Below are positions 13,501-26,000 of a stretch of 64,000 nucleotides of DNA, piece after piece. Every line of letters starts with the position of its first letter. Within the stretch, counting starts at the first letter, position 1. Origin of the DNA: Lates calcarifer (Eukaryota; Chordata; Actinopteri; Centropomidae); contig NC_066838.1 of NCBI RefSeq assembly GCF_001640805.2, positions 10,280,066-10,344,065 on the forward strand, read 5' to 3'. The notes below the pieces were generated by a model. That model was not told where the DNA came from. It did not search any database and saw only the letters and a list, made by a program, of their open reading frames with translations. The translations under genes were made by a program, and so were the position numbers.

Positions 13501-14683
13501 ACAAATCAAGAGGTCTTCTCAGGATGCAGAGTCACTGCACTTTCCTGTTCCTGCTGAGTTTTCTTTTGCATAATACTACTCAATCTGCATAATATTAAAC
13601 ACTCAGCACAAACACTAGACTGGATACTAGTCAGCCAGCAGCATGATAATATGTTCCAGCTCACTGAGCTTCCAATAAAGCATTTCTTCTCTGACAATGT
13701 GATAGATTTACAGTCTTATTTTAAGCCAAAGTAATGTGGTCCAAAGACATTAAGATTATGATGGTCTGACAAAGAACAATGTTAACTCAACTCTTAACTA
13801 GCAGCATATATAGTCCCCTATATTTGCTTCTATTTGAATGAAAAAATTGTTTTGTCCCTTCTATCCCTTGTTTTGAGGTATAGTTGAATGATAGAGGCTA
13901 AAAATATTTCATCTAATTCAAGAAATGTGCTTGCCTTGTAGTTTATTTCAAAGGCTTAGAGGAAAGCCAGCACAATAAGTGGCTGTAAGCTCCCTTTAAG
14001 AGACTGGGTGTAGTGGCTCATCCCTTTACATAAATCCCCACAGGGCGGGATGTCACCACATGCTCCTCTCCACTCCCTATTCTGTGCCAATGAGGATTTC
14101 TCCAAGCACCATCTTATGATTTGTAAATGAGTCTGCCGAGATGTCCACTTACGCCAAAGGTAATGTTGCCTTTCATAAAAAGCTGACCACCTCAAATCTT
14201 TACGAAAACGAGGGCAACAATCCCCTAACAGTCACAAGAACAGAAATAATCACGGTGGTAATTTCTTTTCCAGCTGTTCCTCTCCCTCCTGACAACACAG
14301 TCACATGAACGCCCTTCATGCCGACGTGTGCTGTGTGAAAGTAACATGGCTAACACTGCCCCCTAGCGTCCAAGCCGTGGACATGGTTTGACCAAGTTGA
14401 CACAAAATCAACATAAAACCACCATGTGTTATTTGGAAATTATACCTTCATCATACTTACAGATAAATATATATATATATATTTGGCCACGGGCAGCCTT
14501 GCGTTTCGTGATAAAACAGCTAGCTAAGATAACTCAAACTTACCAGTAAAAGGTGACCCGGCATTTGTTGCATTGCAGGTGTGCTTCTCTTTGACAAAGT
14601 TCACACAGCTTTTCCATTCCCTTGGGTGACGCAAGAGGAATCATCTTAGATGTTGTCCCCGAAACTTGAGTTTTAGCTTCCAT
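7521..14683 (-). CDS. zmynd12: ZMYND12, MYND zinc-finger and TPR-like axonemal protein
   Basis: Member of the MYND-finger protein family linked to sperm flagella and cilia (reported partner of TTC29). Coding exons, minus strand 5' to 3': 14544-14683, 12726-12855, 11837-12008, 11528-11697, 11161-11283, 10982-11066, 10188-10333 and 7521-7652. Phases join throughout and the sum is 1098 bp, 365 aa plus stop, the same length I recall for human. The MYND finger spans residues 27-64: C27, C30, C38, C41, C47, H60 and C64, with the DW pair at 55-56. One usual Cys position (51) is His. The rest is helical, TPR-like, including AEANMG, LLSQAEWAVLKS, CGGYFLMADVF and VAHIWHRNL. The start ATG at 14683 lies 90 bp from an X-box. 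The exon 4 donor (GTCTGT) is weak, and the exon 7 acceptor was chosen because it gives DNAQQVEVDKML, which fits the family. Confidence 0.9.
8941..9780. mobile_element. Fold-back element built from Tc1-like transposase fragments
   Basis: Lies in the last intron of zmynd12. It opens with TACACCAATCAGCCATAACA and closes with the reverse complement of that sequence. Both arms carry inverted versions of a Tc1/mariner transposase C-terminal region. The left arm still reads WPPDSPNTNLIQHLW on the plus strand at about 9228-9275, close to the WPPxSPDLNPIEHLW signature; the right arm (about 9400-9780) carries the mirror copy. All frames are broken, so it is a dead non-autonomous long-inverted-repeat element. 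Confidence 0.75.
13411..13440. repeat. (TG)n microsatellite
   Basis: About 30 bp of TG/CG dinucleotides in the first intron of zmynd12. Confidence 0.9.
13455..13532. repeat. 39-bp tandem duplication
   Basis: Two identical 39-bp units (13455-13493 and 13494-13532), each beginning CACAAACACAAATCAAGAGG, directly after the TG tract in zmynd12 intron 1. Confidence 0.9.
14353..14368 (-). promoter_or_regulatory. Candidate CTCF site in zmynd12 intron 1
   Basis: The minus strand reads CGCTAGGGGGCAGTGT, a close match to the CTCF core (AGGGGGCAGTG type). It is about 175 bp inside intron 1. Motif evidence only. Confidence 0.4.
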
Positions 14684-15341
14684 TGTTACAAGAAGGCCCA
14701 GTTAAAACGGAAAAATACACGTAATAGTTTTAACTTGAAGCTAACGCCAGTGGATGAGTTCTAAGTTTGCGGTTGCTATGGCAACATCGTCGGTGTGATT
14801 TCCCTCTCTGCGGTTAAAGGCCAAAGGCTTAAATAAATGAATACATAAATACATTTAAAATTGGGTGTACTTGACAAACATGTAACAACAAGGAATTGTA
14901 CACATTAGGTTTCAGTAAGTGATGTTTATTAGGAGCAGCTGCTAAATATATTCTACATATCAGCTTTAGGTACAAAAATATATATAAATATATATATTTC
15001 CAATTTGCTCAAGGGAAACTAAAATGCCATATGAGGCCTACTACACTAAATAAAAAATACATACTGTTGCTTTGGTATAAAGCCTTCCCTGGTCAACATA
15101 TGTTTTATAGTAAAAATGTCTTTAAACAGAAGGTAAGCATTATATACTGGATTGGTATTGAGGATTCAATGTTTTTCCAATATACACATTTCAAAAACAT
15201 CATCACATTAACCAAAGCCTGAGCAAAATCATGATATACAAATTTGTGAGGCCTGCAAAATTAAAATTTCTGATGAACAAAAAGTTGAGTCAATTCAACA
15301 CTTTGTTTTCCATTTTGTTGACATTATTTTCCTTTTTCTGG
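14684..15341. other. zmynd12 5' flank and emp3-like 3' UTR
   Basis: A compact head-to-tail spacer holding the X-box at 14772-14785 and, on the minus strand, an AATAAA signal at 14935-14940 that would end the emp3-like transcript. The emp3-like 3' end is thus only about 250 bp from the zmynd12 start codon. An AT repeat sits at about 14980-14998. Confidence 0.55.
14772..14785. promoter_or_regulatory. RFX X-box in zmynd12 promoter
   Basis: GTTGCTATGGCAAC matches the RFX consensus GTHNYYATRRNAAC at all fixed positions, about 90 bp upstream of the zmynd12 ATG. X-boxes at this distance typify ciliary genes driven by RFX factors, often with FOXJ1, which suits an axonemal protein. Confidence 0.75.
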
Positions 15342-16730
15342 TCACTCTTTCTTGCGCAGGTGAATGTATATGACACCGCTACACAGCAGCAAAGGGACAC
15401 ACACCCAGGCCAGGATGAAACAGTAGCCAAAGCGTCCTGAGGTCAGCTCTTTGGAGGTCGGAAGAATTTCCTTATTATGTAATGTGTAGATGAGAGCTGC
15501 AGAGAAGGCTGTCAAACCTAAAATAAAGCATATATAATGTTTATTTTAAGAGGATGGAGAAAAATTTGCTATGTTTATAATCTGCTTCATTTCATATACT
15601 TATTGATTAATGTCAGAGTGATAGCAACAGAAACATGTACAGAAGGTGACCAGGGAAACAATCATCATAATCATATCAACATCACAGTATATTAACTTTT
15701 TGTCAAGACTGTGTCACAGAAACGTTCAACTGCAAACTGCGTAGTGTTAGTCATTTAATACAGACACTCAAAAGATAGAGCCATGTCAGATTTGCCACAA
15801 TGGACACATTTGTGATGATGATGGGCCTCAGATCTATAACTGATCCACAGTGGTACATAAATTTGTACCAATTCAGCCATAACTAAGAGTAAACTAGAGG
15901 TAGAGCCACAGCATTCAGTGATTATAAAATTGTACAAACATATGTTTTGGTTAGAAAATTGCACTTTTAAGAATAATCGGTAGGGATACAAAAATGGTCC
16001 TGCAACCAACAAGGTCTTGTATTTTAGAAATATTACTCTGTAATTCCACTGCACTTAAAATATAGAAAATCCCAACATTTAGCTTATTTGTCAGCCATGG
16101 AATTTGAGCAAGTGTCAACCTTTTCAAATGATCTCAACACAGGGACACATATCAGCAGCACATTGTCACACTTCACTGTTACCTGCAAAGACTTGACACA
16201 GCCCGGTGAAATAGAAGAGTCCACCCTTAGACATGGTGAACAGCTGACCCAGGAACACCAAGAAGGAGACTGAAGAGAAGACCACTGAGAGAACCATCAG
16301 GACCTGCACTGCCTGAAGCCACTCTGGGAATGAAAAACATTCCCATCAACCAAAACAAACAAACAAACAAAACATTTCTGGGAGAGAACTGTTCATGGTA
16401 AGGTTTATGGAGAATGACAGAATGAAACTGTTGCTCACCAGTTTCTTTGGAGGATGCACAAAGCCAGGTTCCTGTGGAGTTGTCAAACCTACAGTTGTAC
16501 CATAGGTCTGAGTTCTCCATGCCATCCCACACCCACCAGGACTTTAAAGAGAGATCAGATATGACAAACACAGCTGGATATCTTGCACTTACGAAGCAAT
16601 AAAAGGGTTAAAGCGAAAAAGAAAAACATCATGTGCTGAATATGATTATTACCTTCTCCATGGTTGCAATGAACAGCATGGCCAGCGTGATGAGATGCAG
16701 CAGGGTCACAAACATAAGCAGGTATGCCAT
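15342..16730 (-). CDS. emp3: EMP3-like tetraspan membrane protein (PMP22/EMP family)
   Basis: Four-pass plasma-membrane protein of the PMP22/EMP/MP20 family, whose members affect cell adhesion, growth and purinergic signalling. Coding exons on the minus strand: 16653-16730, 16439-16541, 16183-16323 and 15342-15517; phases agree, total 498 bp, 165 aa. Membrane segments lie at about residues 1-22, 64-87, 94-117 and 137-160. The first extracellular loop has the family core DLWYNC...WLC and an N-glycosylation site at N47 (NST). SWWVWDGMENSDLWYNC, WLQAVQVLMVLS, GGLFYFTGLCQ and the terminal IYIHLRKKE all favour EMP3 over EMP1, EMP2 or PMP22. The first exon ends at K26 exactly before SWW, the usual family boundary. 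Paralogue (a or b) cannot be decided. Confidence 0.85.
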
Positions 16731-18420
16731 TTTTCAATTTTCTGCCACAGACAAACAAAACAGTTTAAATTTAGGCTTCTTAAGAAACTTCATCCAGCAT
16801 TACAGTTTGCAAGGAAATAGTGTGTGACCAATTTAACATGTTTGCTGGTTTAACAGTGAAAATCAGTGTTGGGGTACTTTCCTGTTTTGACTTGAAACAT
16901 AAAATGGAAAATCTGAGTAGCTCAACACAGTATACTCTGTGTTGCATAAGACCATGCTTAACAGAGTGCAATGAGTTATTTCTAAAAACTTCTCTTTGAC
17001 TGGCCTGTGCTCTGCCACCGTTCAGCAAACCTACACAGTACCTGGGCGGGCCTATTGAAATCTAAATGGTGCCAAAATATTTACCCAATTAAACTCTTTA
17101 CCCTTCTGAATGGTTGCCTTTTTTCATTGAGAAGGGTTAAGACTCTGTAATTCAACTTACAGTTGGATTTCATCAAAGCTGCTGTACTTGTAAACTGAGG
17201 GGAAATGAAAGTCTGTAGAAAAGCCTCCAATTTTACAAAGCTATCTGACACTGTACATACAGAAGTGGTGCACAACACTAAAGTGGCTATAGTAAGGATC
17301 ACAATAAGGAGACATGCAGTGAGACAAAAAAGAGGATACAGAGGGAAATAAGAAATAGGATGAAATTGTCTGTGAAGATCTTTATCTGTAGGAGCGGTCC
17401 ACTTGGGCGGTGGGCAGTAGAGTCATGATAACTGTCAAATTATGTCATTATACTAGATTTCATCCATCATATCAAAGTGAATGAGAGGCAAACATTCAGT
17501 GAAAATGAGTTTAAAAACAAAGGAAATGGCTCTGAAAACATCATTCTGGTGAAAGGAATCAAACAAAATACACATATAACAGAGATATGATATGTAACAT
17601 TATCATTAAGTTGTTTAAAGAAGTTATCTTATAGTGACATACAAAATGTGCAATGATAAAAACATGCATCTTTTGATGGTAGGATTTTTCTACCTATGCT
17701 ACCAAAGTAATCCTCTTGTACCATGACTTTACAAGATATCTAGTGAAATTCCATGAAAAATCAGGTAAATATGTACTTACCACGGGTATTGTTTGTTCGT
17801 CTGAATCAGATCTCAGGAGCAGCCTAGGAGCAGCTTCACCACTCTACAACATTGTGCCCCTCTTGGTGGTCCTCTCCTTTCTAGCCTTGTCACACCCACT
17901 TTATTTTTTCAATCACTCCATCCAAATTTTCCAAGGAGAACGCCCATTTCCTCTGTGCAGAACAGAGCTCCCTTTTGCTTTGCCTCGTAGTCCCTCAGTA
18001 CAACATCACCATCCAAAAAAGACTCAAGTGAGTCCCACCCATGGGCAGTGGAGGCACATAAAACCACATGAAAAGGCCTCCTCTGTAAACAGTCTGCTGA
18101 AATTGCTCTTCAGTATAATGAACACTCCATACCTCATCCATTCATGACCCGACTCTTGTTAGGTACGAAAAATAAACACAAAGCTGCAACATAGCACACA
18201 TTTCTACACCAGAACATAATGAGTATTCCGACTGCACTGGTCACACAGAAAATATCTGGGTGGGACACGCTGTGCAAACATGTCTTAGTCCATGTAGTAG
18301 GGTCAGTGGAGGTAACAGCAAAACAACAAATTATGAAGACCAGTTTTACATTTACTCTAGGTTAAAAGAGAAAAAGAAAGGGTTCCTGTAATTGTGTATA
18401 TAAACGTATGCATCTCGCCA

Positions 18421-18422
<2 letters not shown>
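16731..18422. other. emp3-like 5' region
   Basis: No coding exon seen. A minus-strand 5' UTR exon is possible ending at 17781, where CCCGTG is followed by the donor GTAAGTAC; the exon would extend up to about 17850. The rest is AT-rich without recognised features. Confidence 0.35.

Positions 18423-18452
<30 letters not shown>
18423..18452. repeat. Poly(T) tract of 30
   Basis: On the minus strand this is a 30-nt poly(A) preceded, 12-19 nt upstream, by AATAAA (complement at about 18465-18471). That is the layout of a retroposed mRNA 3' end, but no coding sequence is recognisable next to it. Confidence 0.6.
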
Positions 18453-18458
<6 letters not shown>

Positions 18459-18580
18459 TTCACATTTTATTCAACATTGTAATTTCAAAATATTATAGTG
18501 TGTTAAAAATGCTAAAATCATAGCAAAATGTAAACATGTTGATGTTGACCTCTCTGGGGGGAAAAGACTATGTTTATTTG

Positions 18581-18594
18581 TCGCCCCCTGGTGT
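18581..18594 (-). promoter_or_regulatory. Candidate CTCF site upstream of ccdc30
   Basis: The minus strand reads ACACCAGGGGGCGA, matching the CTCF core CCAGGGGGCG. It lies about 300 bp before the presumed ccdc30 promoter. Motif evidence only. Confidence 0.35.
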
Positions 18595-18896
18595 TTACAT
18601 CCATGGATTAATGAGGAAAGCTTAGTGAAAAGCAATGTTCACTGAGAACAGTGAATAAAGCACGATTTAACAAATCGTTAAATTTGCATAAACTTTATTT
18701 CAGGCTCAGGTAAACTCGTTAAGGTTATTACTTGTACCACAACAAGATTCTAAGAGACGTTTTCCCTAAACTAAAACGAACATCACTGACTAGTTTAGTC
18801 AAAGATGCTCTATAACTTTATGAACCGTCGGTTGAGACCATAGGATTGCAACTTCCCTGATCGTCTGCCCCCTGCATCTTTGGAATGGTACGGTCC

Positions 18897-18982
18897 GTTG
18901 CCTAGGTGTTAGTAGAAGCCAATTCACTCCGCCACGCCTGTCCTCAGCACTTAGCTTACTTGCAGCTGTTACCCGTTTAGAG
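18897..18982 (+). promoter_or_regulatory. ccdc30 promoter with X-box half-site and first noncoding exon
   Basis: GTTGCCTAGG at 18897 is one good RFX half-site; the second half (TGTT) is degenerate. TTTAGAG followed by the donor GTAAGT at 18983 marks the likely end of a noncoding first exon. A second noncoding stretch resumes after the acceptor at 19794. The start of transcription is not placed. Confidence 0.4.
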
Positions 18983-20006
18983 GTAAGTAAAACTTTAACT
19001 GCACTCTTTATGCACAGCTTCCACCACACCAAAGGAAGTTAGTGTTTAAGCAGGACTCTCCAGTTATCACTACGAAAACCTTATGGCGTTCACCAGTTGC
19101 TGCCGAGCGGCCACTGGAGAAAGCTATGGCTACCGTTCGCGAGCTAGCGTTAGCTGAATGTGAAGTATACCACCGTAACTTTGGAACTAACTTTGCAAAC
19201 TAGCTAGCGCTGCAGGTAGTCACGGTGGTACGTTTGACTTATTTACTATCTTATTAACACAACGCGGTTAGCAAGACCGTTATTACTAGCTAAGAGCATC
19301 TTTCTGATTAGTGAGCTTGCGTGGCTAAAAAGGAATGCAAGTAGCTGTTGTCCTACAAAAACCCTCGTTTGCTCCTCCTCGTCAGACATTTTGGGAAGAG
19401 TGGTTAGACTGAATATAAAGATTTTTAATCCCACATGAGGTGAAAGTTGTCAATAACTGGCAAGAAAAGTAGCGGTATTGTCTACATTGCATGTAAACAA
19501 TGCAGAATTTGTTGCTAAATGTGGTCAAGTGCAAGAAGACGCTTGCTTTGAAGCTAGAGCTCTTACCCTTATGATGTCCATATTAAAATTTTCATAACAT
19601 AACAGCAGATTAAAGATAGCTAATCAACTTGAAGCTTTGCATAGCCTCAGGTGATGCAATGTAACTCGTCTGTTAAATTGGAATGTGTGCTCATGCCTGT
19701 GTAAACTGAGGTACCCAGTCTAATCTCTACGCTTGTGATTGCAAGTCCTAACATGACTTGACAGCATTGTTCTAAAGTATCTCATATTTTACAGGGGAAC
19801 TCAAGGACAAGAGACATTGTCATGGATTAACTGCAACAACAACAATGAGAGTGATGAAGTTTGGGGATCCGTTGACCATTGCATTGAGATGGGTTCTATT
19901 TGATACCATGTAGGCTAAATTGTCTGTGATCTGTCTGTGTAATTTAACCACTGAAGAAGAAGTTCATCAGTCACAGATGTAGCTTCAACAAACCTAATGT
20001 ATGACC

Positions 20007-23000
20007 ATGGATCATGAAGAGGTAAGATTCACAGCTGGTAATTTGCTTATAGATGACAGTCATTTTTGAGATGCTTTGTTCCAGGATGGAGCTTGTGTGG
20101 ACTATTTCAATTTGCACATTTGTTTGTGACATTGTATTGTTATTTTCTAGTGCCTTTGGTTTACATATTTATTGTTCTTGACATATATTCCACAATGGCA
20201 AAAACATAGACCAGTTGGTGTGCAGCTTTTTAACTACATCAGGCATACGAGACCTGATACCTAGCTTGCAACAATATGTGCATGTTGTTAGCACAGTGAC
20301 CGCTCCTGGAGTAGTCTAAATGCTGCTGGGGGGCCTGCTCAGGTTACAAGCCCTACAAAGTACAGTATTGAATTCAGCAACAGGTGTTTAGTGCTGGCAT
20401 GCCACTCTGATGTTGTGTCCCTCGCCTATGCCACTCTGATGTTGTGTCCCTTGCCTGTGCGTCATTCAAACAGATCAGTTTTCACTTTTGTTAATGCTAT
20501 AGTTTGTTGGACCATTGTTTGCCAAAAGTAAGTGAATGATATAGTAAAAAAAAACGCTTTGCAGCATTTAACAGCACAATGCATACAAATAAGACATTTG
20601 AGCTCTTCTAGTGTTGGAGTTGATCAACTTTTAGCTAAATTACACTTGAGCTGAACATGCTCACATGCTGTAATGAGCAAAACTTTATAATGACAAGCAG
20701 TGTGCCCAAGGCTAATCATACACAAGCTTAATTTGTGAATGCTTCTTGATTAACTGGAGAGGTCTTTCACTTCACACACTGCTGCTTAATATAACAGTTC
20801 AACACTTTATTGCTTAACATGATCCTCTGGGTCATCAGGTGCGGACAGAGCTGGACCAGATTTCTCTGCGGCTTCAGGAGGATGGCTTGCCTCCAGCAGC
20901 CAGTGCGGAGGACCGGCAGCGTCATCTCTGGCAGCAGCTGCTCAGAAGTGAGGCGAAGCTTCGGTCTGCCATCCAGGAGCTGCAGACCTTGCGTACCCAG
21001 CAGGCCAATGAGATGAAGGAGGTGGCACACTTTGGATTCTTTGGTGTTTTTGTTCACCAACTGTTGCAAAAGTGTTACAGACCTGTTGACCTAATTTTAT
21101 ATGATTCAAGGTTCCCAAATGTTCAGTCTTAAATAATGTGCACCTTCTTTTCACTGAAGCTATAGACATATTAAACTGCTGTGGCCAATGACTTAGTTAC
21201 ATTAAGAAATACTTGCACACTTCTTTGAAATAAGTGCAGGACAAAGCCAAAACTCAAAATGATGTGTTGGTCACAGTTGAGTTACTTTTGGGTTTTTTTT
21301 GTCAGGTGGAGAGCTATGTTGCACATATTCGTGGACTGTTGGAAGAGCGTGAGTGTCTGACTGCAGACTACGAGAGAGACAATGAACACTTGCGACATGA
21401 GCTGCACCAGATCAGACAACAACAAGGTGAATTCAGTGCAACTGTGGTTCATTGTCAACATTTTTTCTTTTGGTTTGTAGCGTAGCCTGGCTCACCTGAG
21501 CTCCTGAGCACGATACACTTCTTAGCTGATAATTTTTATTTGCCATGAATGTCATCAAATTGTTGGGGGGTATATCAACGTGTAAGTTCTGCAAGTTGGA
21601 TTTTTACTTGTGTTTATGCTAAATCTGATACAGTAATACTCATGCACTACTTTGTACTTATTCTATCTTTTCCTAAATATTATTGAACAGTGAAAACTCT
21701 CCTTTCTTCCAGAGAGTCAGAGCAAAGAGCTGGCGGAGATGCTGGCTCAGGAGGACCTTGGGGAGATAGGCCTGAGCAGCCCAAGTGAGCAGGTGGCTTA
21801 CTTGCTGGTGGAGAGGGCCACGCTGCTGGAAAGGCTGGAGGCTGCTGAGAGGAGACTGGAGAGTCAGAGCCTTACTTGCAACTTGAGGGAGGGCCACCAC
21901 CAGGTAAAGGGCTGACCTACATCAGAGTTCATTTTCACCATTTGAACTTTAAATGTAAGGTTTCCAGTCAAAGTAAACACAGCCTCTACCATTTTGAACA
22001 ATGAATCTACAGTCTTCAGTCATACTGAATTTTCAAATTAACCTAAAGGCTTTGCAGTTGTAGTGGAATGTAATGGGTAACTATCCAAGGCAAATGCAGA
22101 GATCATATAAATGTAGTTAAATGAGTCTCTGTCTTTCTGTCAGGGACATATTCACCACATGATGGGGGAGGAGCTGAGGCAGCAGAGGGAGGATATGCAG
22201 AAAAGCCTAGATAACATGACAAAGGTGAGGAGACTGTCATTGTGCAGGTCTGTATAACTTCTCAGACTTTTCAGGTTCTGTTATGTTTGTAAAGGTAAAG
22301 AACAACTGATTTTCTCCAGTTAAAGTACAGGTATACAGCTCGCTAGTTATTTAGTGTCTGTTGTGATTCTGCACATGCTGGTCTTTCCTCTCAGCAGTGT
22401 TCATCCCAGAGTCCATGGAAGAAGCTCTTTGGGCTGCGCAGGTCTGGTCAGAGCAAACACAATATTACTCCTGTAGGTTTCCACCTCATAGCTGAAACTA
22501 ATGTAGTAACTAACACCAGTATTGTGATAAGGAGTCAAACAAGGGCATCACTGACTTGTTTACAAGTGGTTCTACTTTTTGAAATACATTCTATGTTGAT
22601 GATGAGCTTTGATATCTGCATGGCCACTATGATGCAGACAACATTGCTTGTCTCAGTAACACATCTGTTAATATTGTTTTCTAACACCTGATGAATGCTC
22701 AAAAAGGGTGGAGGGGTGGAACAGTAATGGCATGCCACAGGTAACAGCATGTGTACTTTTTGTTTCACTGGTCTCTCTATACAGGTGAATACAGAGATAT
22801 AAGATTATACTGTAACTCACTGCCCTCACCTCTTTGCAGGCCTGCAGTGGTGATGAACCACAAAATGCATGTCTTTCACAAAAGCATGTTGGACCGCTTG
22901 CACCTCCACTCCTGTTACCAGCATTCTCTCTCTGCTGTACCCCTTCCAATTTAACCATTCACAACTTATTCTTTTACATCAAGGCCCACAGTGAGGAGAT

Positions 23001-26000
23001 TTCCCAGGAGCAAAATGAGCGCCAGCGGCTGGAGCGGGACCTGGAAGAGGCATCTAGGAGGCTGGCAATGGCTCATCAGGACATCCGCAGACTCACCAAT
23101 GAGCTGGATGCTGCCACAAACAACAACCTAGACTCAAGTGGTATGTTGCAAAGACGTACAGTACAGTACAGCACTCCTCAAAGAATCATCAGCATATGTT
23201 AGATTTTGAACTAAAGTTTCTAAAGACTGCATATACTGCATATACAACATACAAAATTTATAGCTCTAAATTTTGTATGTTGTTTTTGCCCAGTTTTGCT
23301 GCGTAAGGGGTTATAAGAAGAACACACATGGTGGCATTGAGTACCCATGAATGCCCTGATTTTCACATGGAGCCCCAGCCCCTGGTCTACTCAGCTTGTT
23401 GCCTCCAACCTTTAAAATGTTTTAATGTCCATATACTTTTGTTAGGCTACAGATTTGGTTAACAACTTCACTCTCTAATCAGTGTATTTTGTTTGTGGGA
23501 CTGGAGTGTTATTATAGCTATTACATTATAGGTATTATTGGCAGAAAGCATATTTTCTGCCTCATAGAATTATAAATATGCTTATAATCTCAGGATCTGG
23601 GCTTGAGGGAATGGTCCAAGAAGTAGAAAACCTGAGGACAGAAGTGGACAAACTGAAACATTGTGGTGAGACAGATTTGGGTGTGGCATAAGTTATGGCA
23701 GGCAATGCTACCTGATTAGGAAGTTGATTTACTTACTTAGGAGGCTCAGTCAAATCTTAAAGCTGCCATGTGCATCCATAGTTTTTAAATAAATTTGGCT
23801 AGTAAACAAACAATGTCACATAACCAGATAGATGACAGGTAGATAACTAGTACTAACACAGATTTTGTAAGCTGTATGTAAAATTTATGTATATTTATTC
23901 AAGGACATAGTTCTCTCCACAGATATGTTGAAGCTGCGGAGAGCAAAAGAGCAAAATGACAGACTAGACGCTGAGAACAGAGCTCTGAGGGAGAGAGTGC
24001 GCACTATGGAATCTGAGAAGAAAAATCTCCAAGAACAGGTTGGTATTTACTGAATTTATTAATCAAGGTAAAGACTCAAAAAACCCACAAATGTTGTTGC
24101 AGCTGCTTTGCGTATTTTGTTCAGTTGGCAGTAAATGATGCAGACCAAGATGTTGTAGCAGAAGAGGATAGAAAGGACAAGGCCATTAACAGTGAACCAC
24201 AAAACAATCTGTTGGCTCAGGAGAAGGATCACATTCACAAACGGTAAATACATTAAATCCTCAACAACTACAAAATAGGTAACTGCGTTGCACATTTATG
24301 TTCACTTCATTAAGAGTAACTCACCTGCTCTTTCTTACTTATATCATCATCATTTTCTTTTAGGTGTCATGAGGCTTTGGAAGATGGGCTTGTACAGGTG
24401 AGGGAGCTGCAACGGCAACTCCAGAGGCGTTGCAAGGAAAAGGAAGAGCTGGAGGAGAGGAACGAGGAGCTGGAGGCTCTGCTGGGGGAGGCCCAGAATG
24501 CCAGCAAGGAGGAGAGTCATCGCCATGAGGGAGAACTGGAGGGACTGCACAGGAGGGTAATGAGCAGCACTAAATTCTTGCTCAAAATCTCATGTTAAAT
24601 GAAGGAACATTGCAGACAACAACTGCCTTCAAACTTTGTGAGTGTATTGTATTGCTGAGGACCCAAGAAAGTTCAGTGTCAACTCTGACATTTTTTGGAT
24701 GAGATTTCTCCATTTATTCTAAACTACACTTTCTGTTACCATGTTTAATTTTGAATCTACATTCAATTTCATAACCTGACAAATAGTTGATCTTGGAAAC
24801 AATCATCTCTCTAATGGCTGAGTAATAATCAGAACTGATCATACAGATCAAAAGCCTGGAGGCAGAGCTGAAGAGGCAGGATGCCCACGAAAAAATTATG
24901 AAGAATGGAGAAGAGGTCAAAGTCGCTGAGTCCTACTTACAGCTGGTAAGAAATTACTTTTAAAGATCATTAATGTTTCCTTTGTGGTAATTTCACAGTA
25001 GTTAGAACATTACGGCTCACGGAGACCATGACTACACACACTTAAATAGATAACAGTGATTTATTCAAAGCTCCCTCTGACGTATCCCAACTTTGATCAA
25101 AAAGTTCTCATTTAGACTTAAATAGAATAAAATAGAGATAAATATAATTGAATGTTGAATATAAAAAAAGAGGAAATAAACTTAAACCTTGACTACCAGC
25201 CTGCAGAAATGACATGATGATATGTTAGAAGAGTGTAAACAATGCTTCAGATTCCATAACTCAGTGCAACCTGTAAATACTTTGTGTGCTCCCTTCACCT
25301 TGTGTGAAGCACCTACGGGACAGTAGCCAGGAGAGACTGGCTCTGCTAGAGGCACGGCTGACTGAGGAGAAGGACTGGAGGAAACAGCTGGAGGTTGACC
25401 TCAGCGCTGCCCAGGCCGCCCTCAAAAAAGACAAAGAGGTAAAAACTGCACATATCTAATACTTTATCTAACAGAAAAAAAATACATCACACTATAACTA
25501 TACAAGTATGTGACATTCAGTTTACAATTTGAGATGTCAAATCCTCATGCAAAGATGTTGTATTGAAAAAAAGTTAAAAATTCCCTTGTTCTCTACATCA
25601 AAGGCTTTGCAGATAGGTGAGCGAGAGCTGAAGAAGCTGAGACTGGAGGTCAACAGCCTTCAGACAGAATGCCAACAAGGGAAAACGCTCATCAAGAGCC
25701 TCACCCAAGTCAAAGGGGAAAAAGCAGTTCTGGAGGAAAAGGTTTGTTAATGTTACGTGTCCACTTGCTATCACTCACACAGGAAGTATTTACTGTAAGT
25801 AGAAATGAAAAAAGGAAGTTAGAATATATAAAGAAATGAAACTACACCACTTGAATGCAGGGTTTACAAAACAGACTGAATGTAAATAAGTAAAAACATG
25901 TCCATTATAATTGTAACCATATAAGAATCAACATTAAAACTGATAAGCGTAATATGAAAATAATTTATATTCATTATCAGTAAATTCAAAAAGACTTGAC

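Noticed and set aside
13455..13532. CRISPR-like direct repeats
   Set aside because: Two abutting identical units without spacers; a simple tandem duplication.
14684..19000. ppcs gene expected from human gene order
   Set aside because: No phosphopantothenoylcysteine synthetase-like exon on either strand.
18799..19032. 77-aa minus-strand open frame overlapping the ccdc30 promoter
   Set aside because: No family resemblance, no splice or poly(A) context for a gene, and it lies over a likely noncoding exon.
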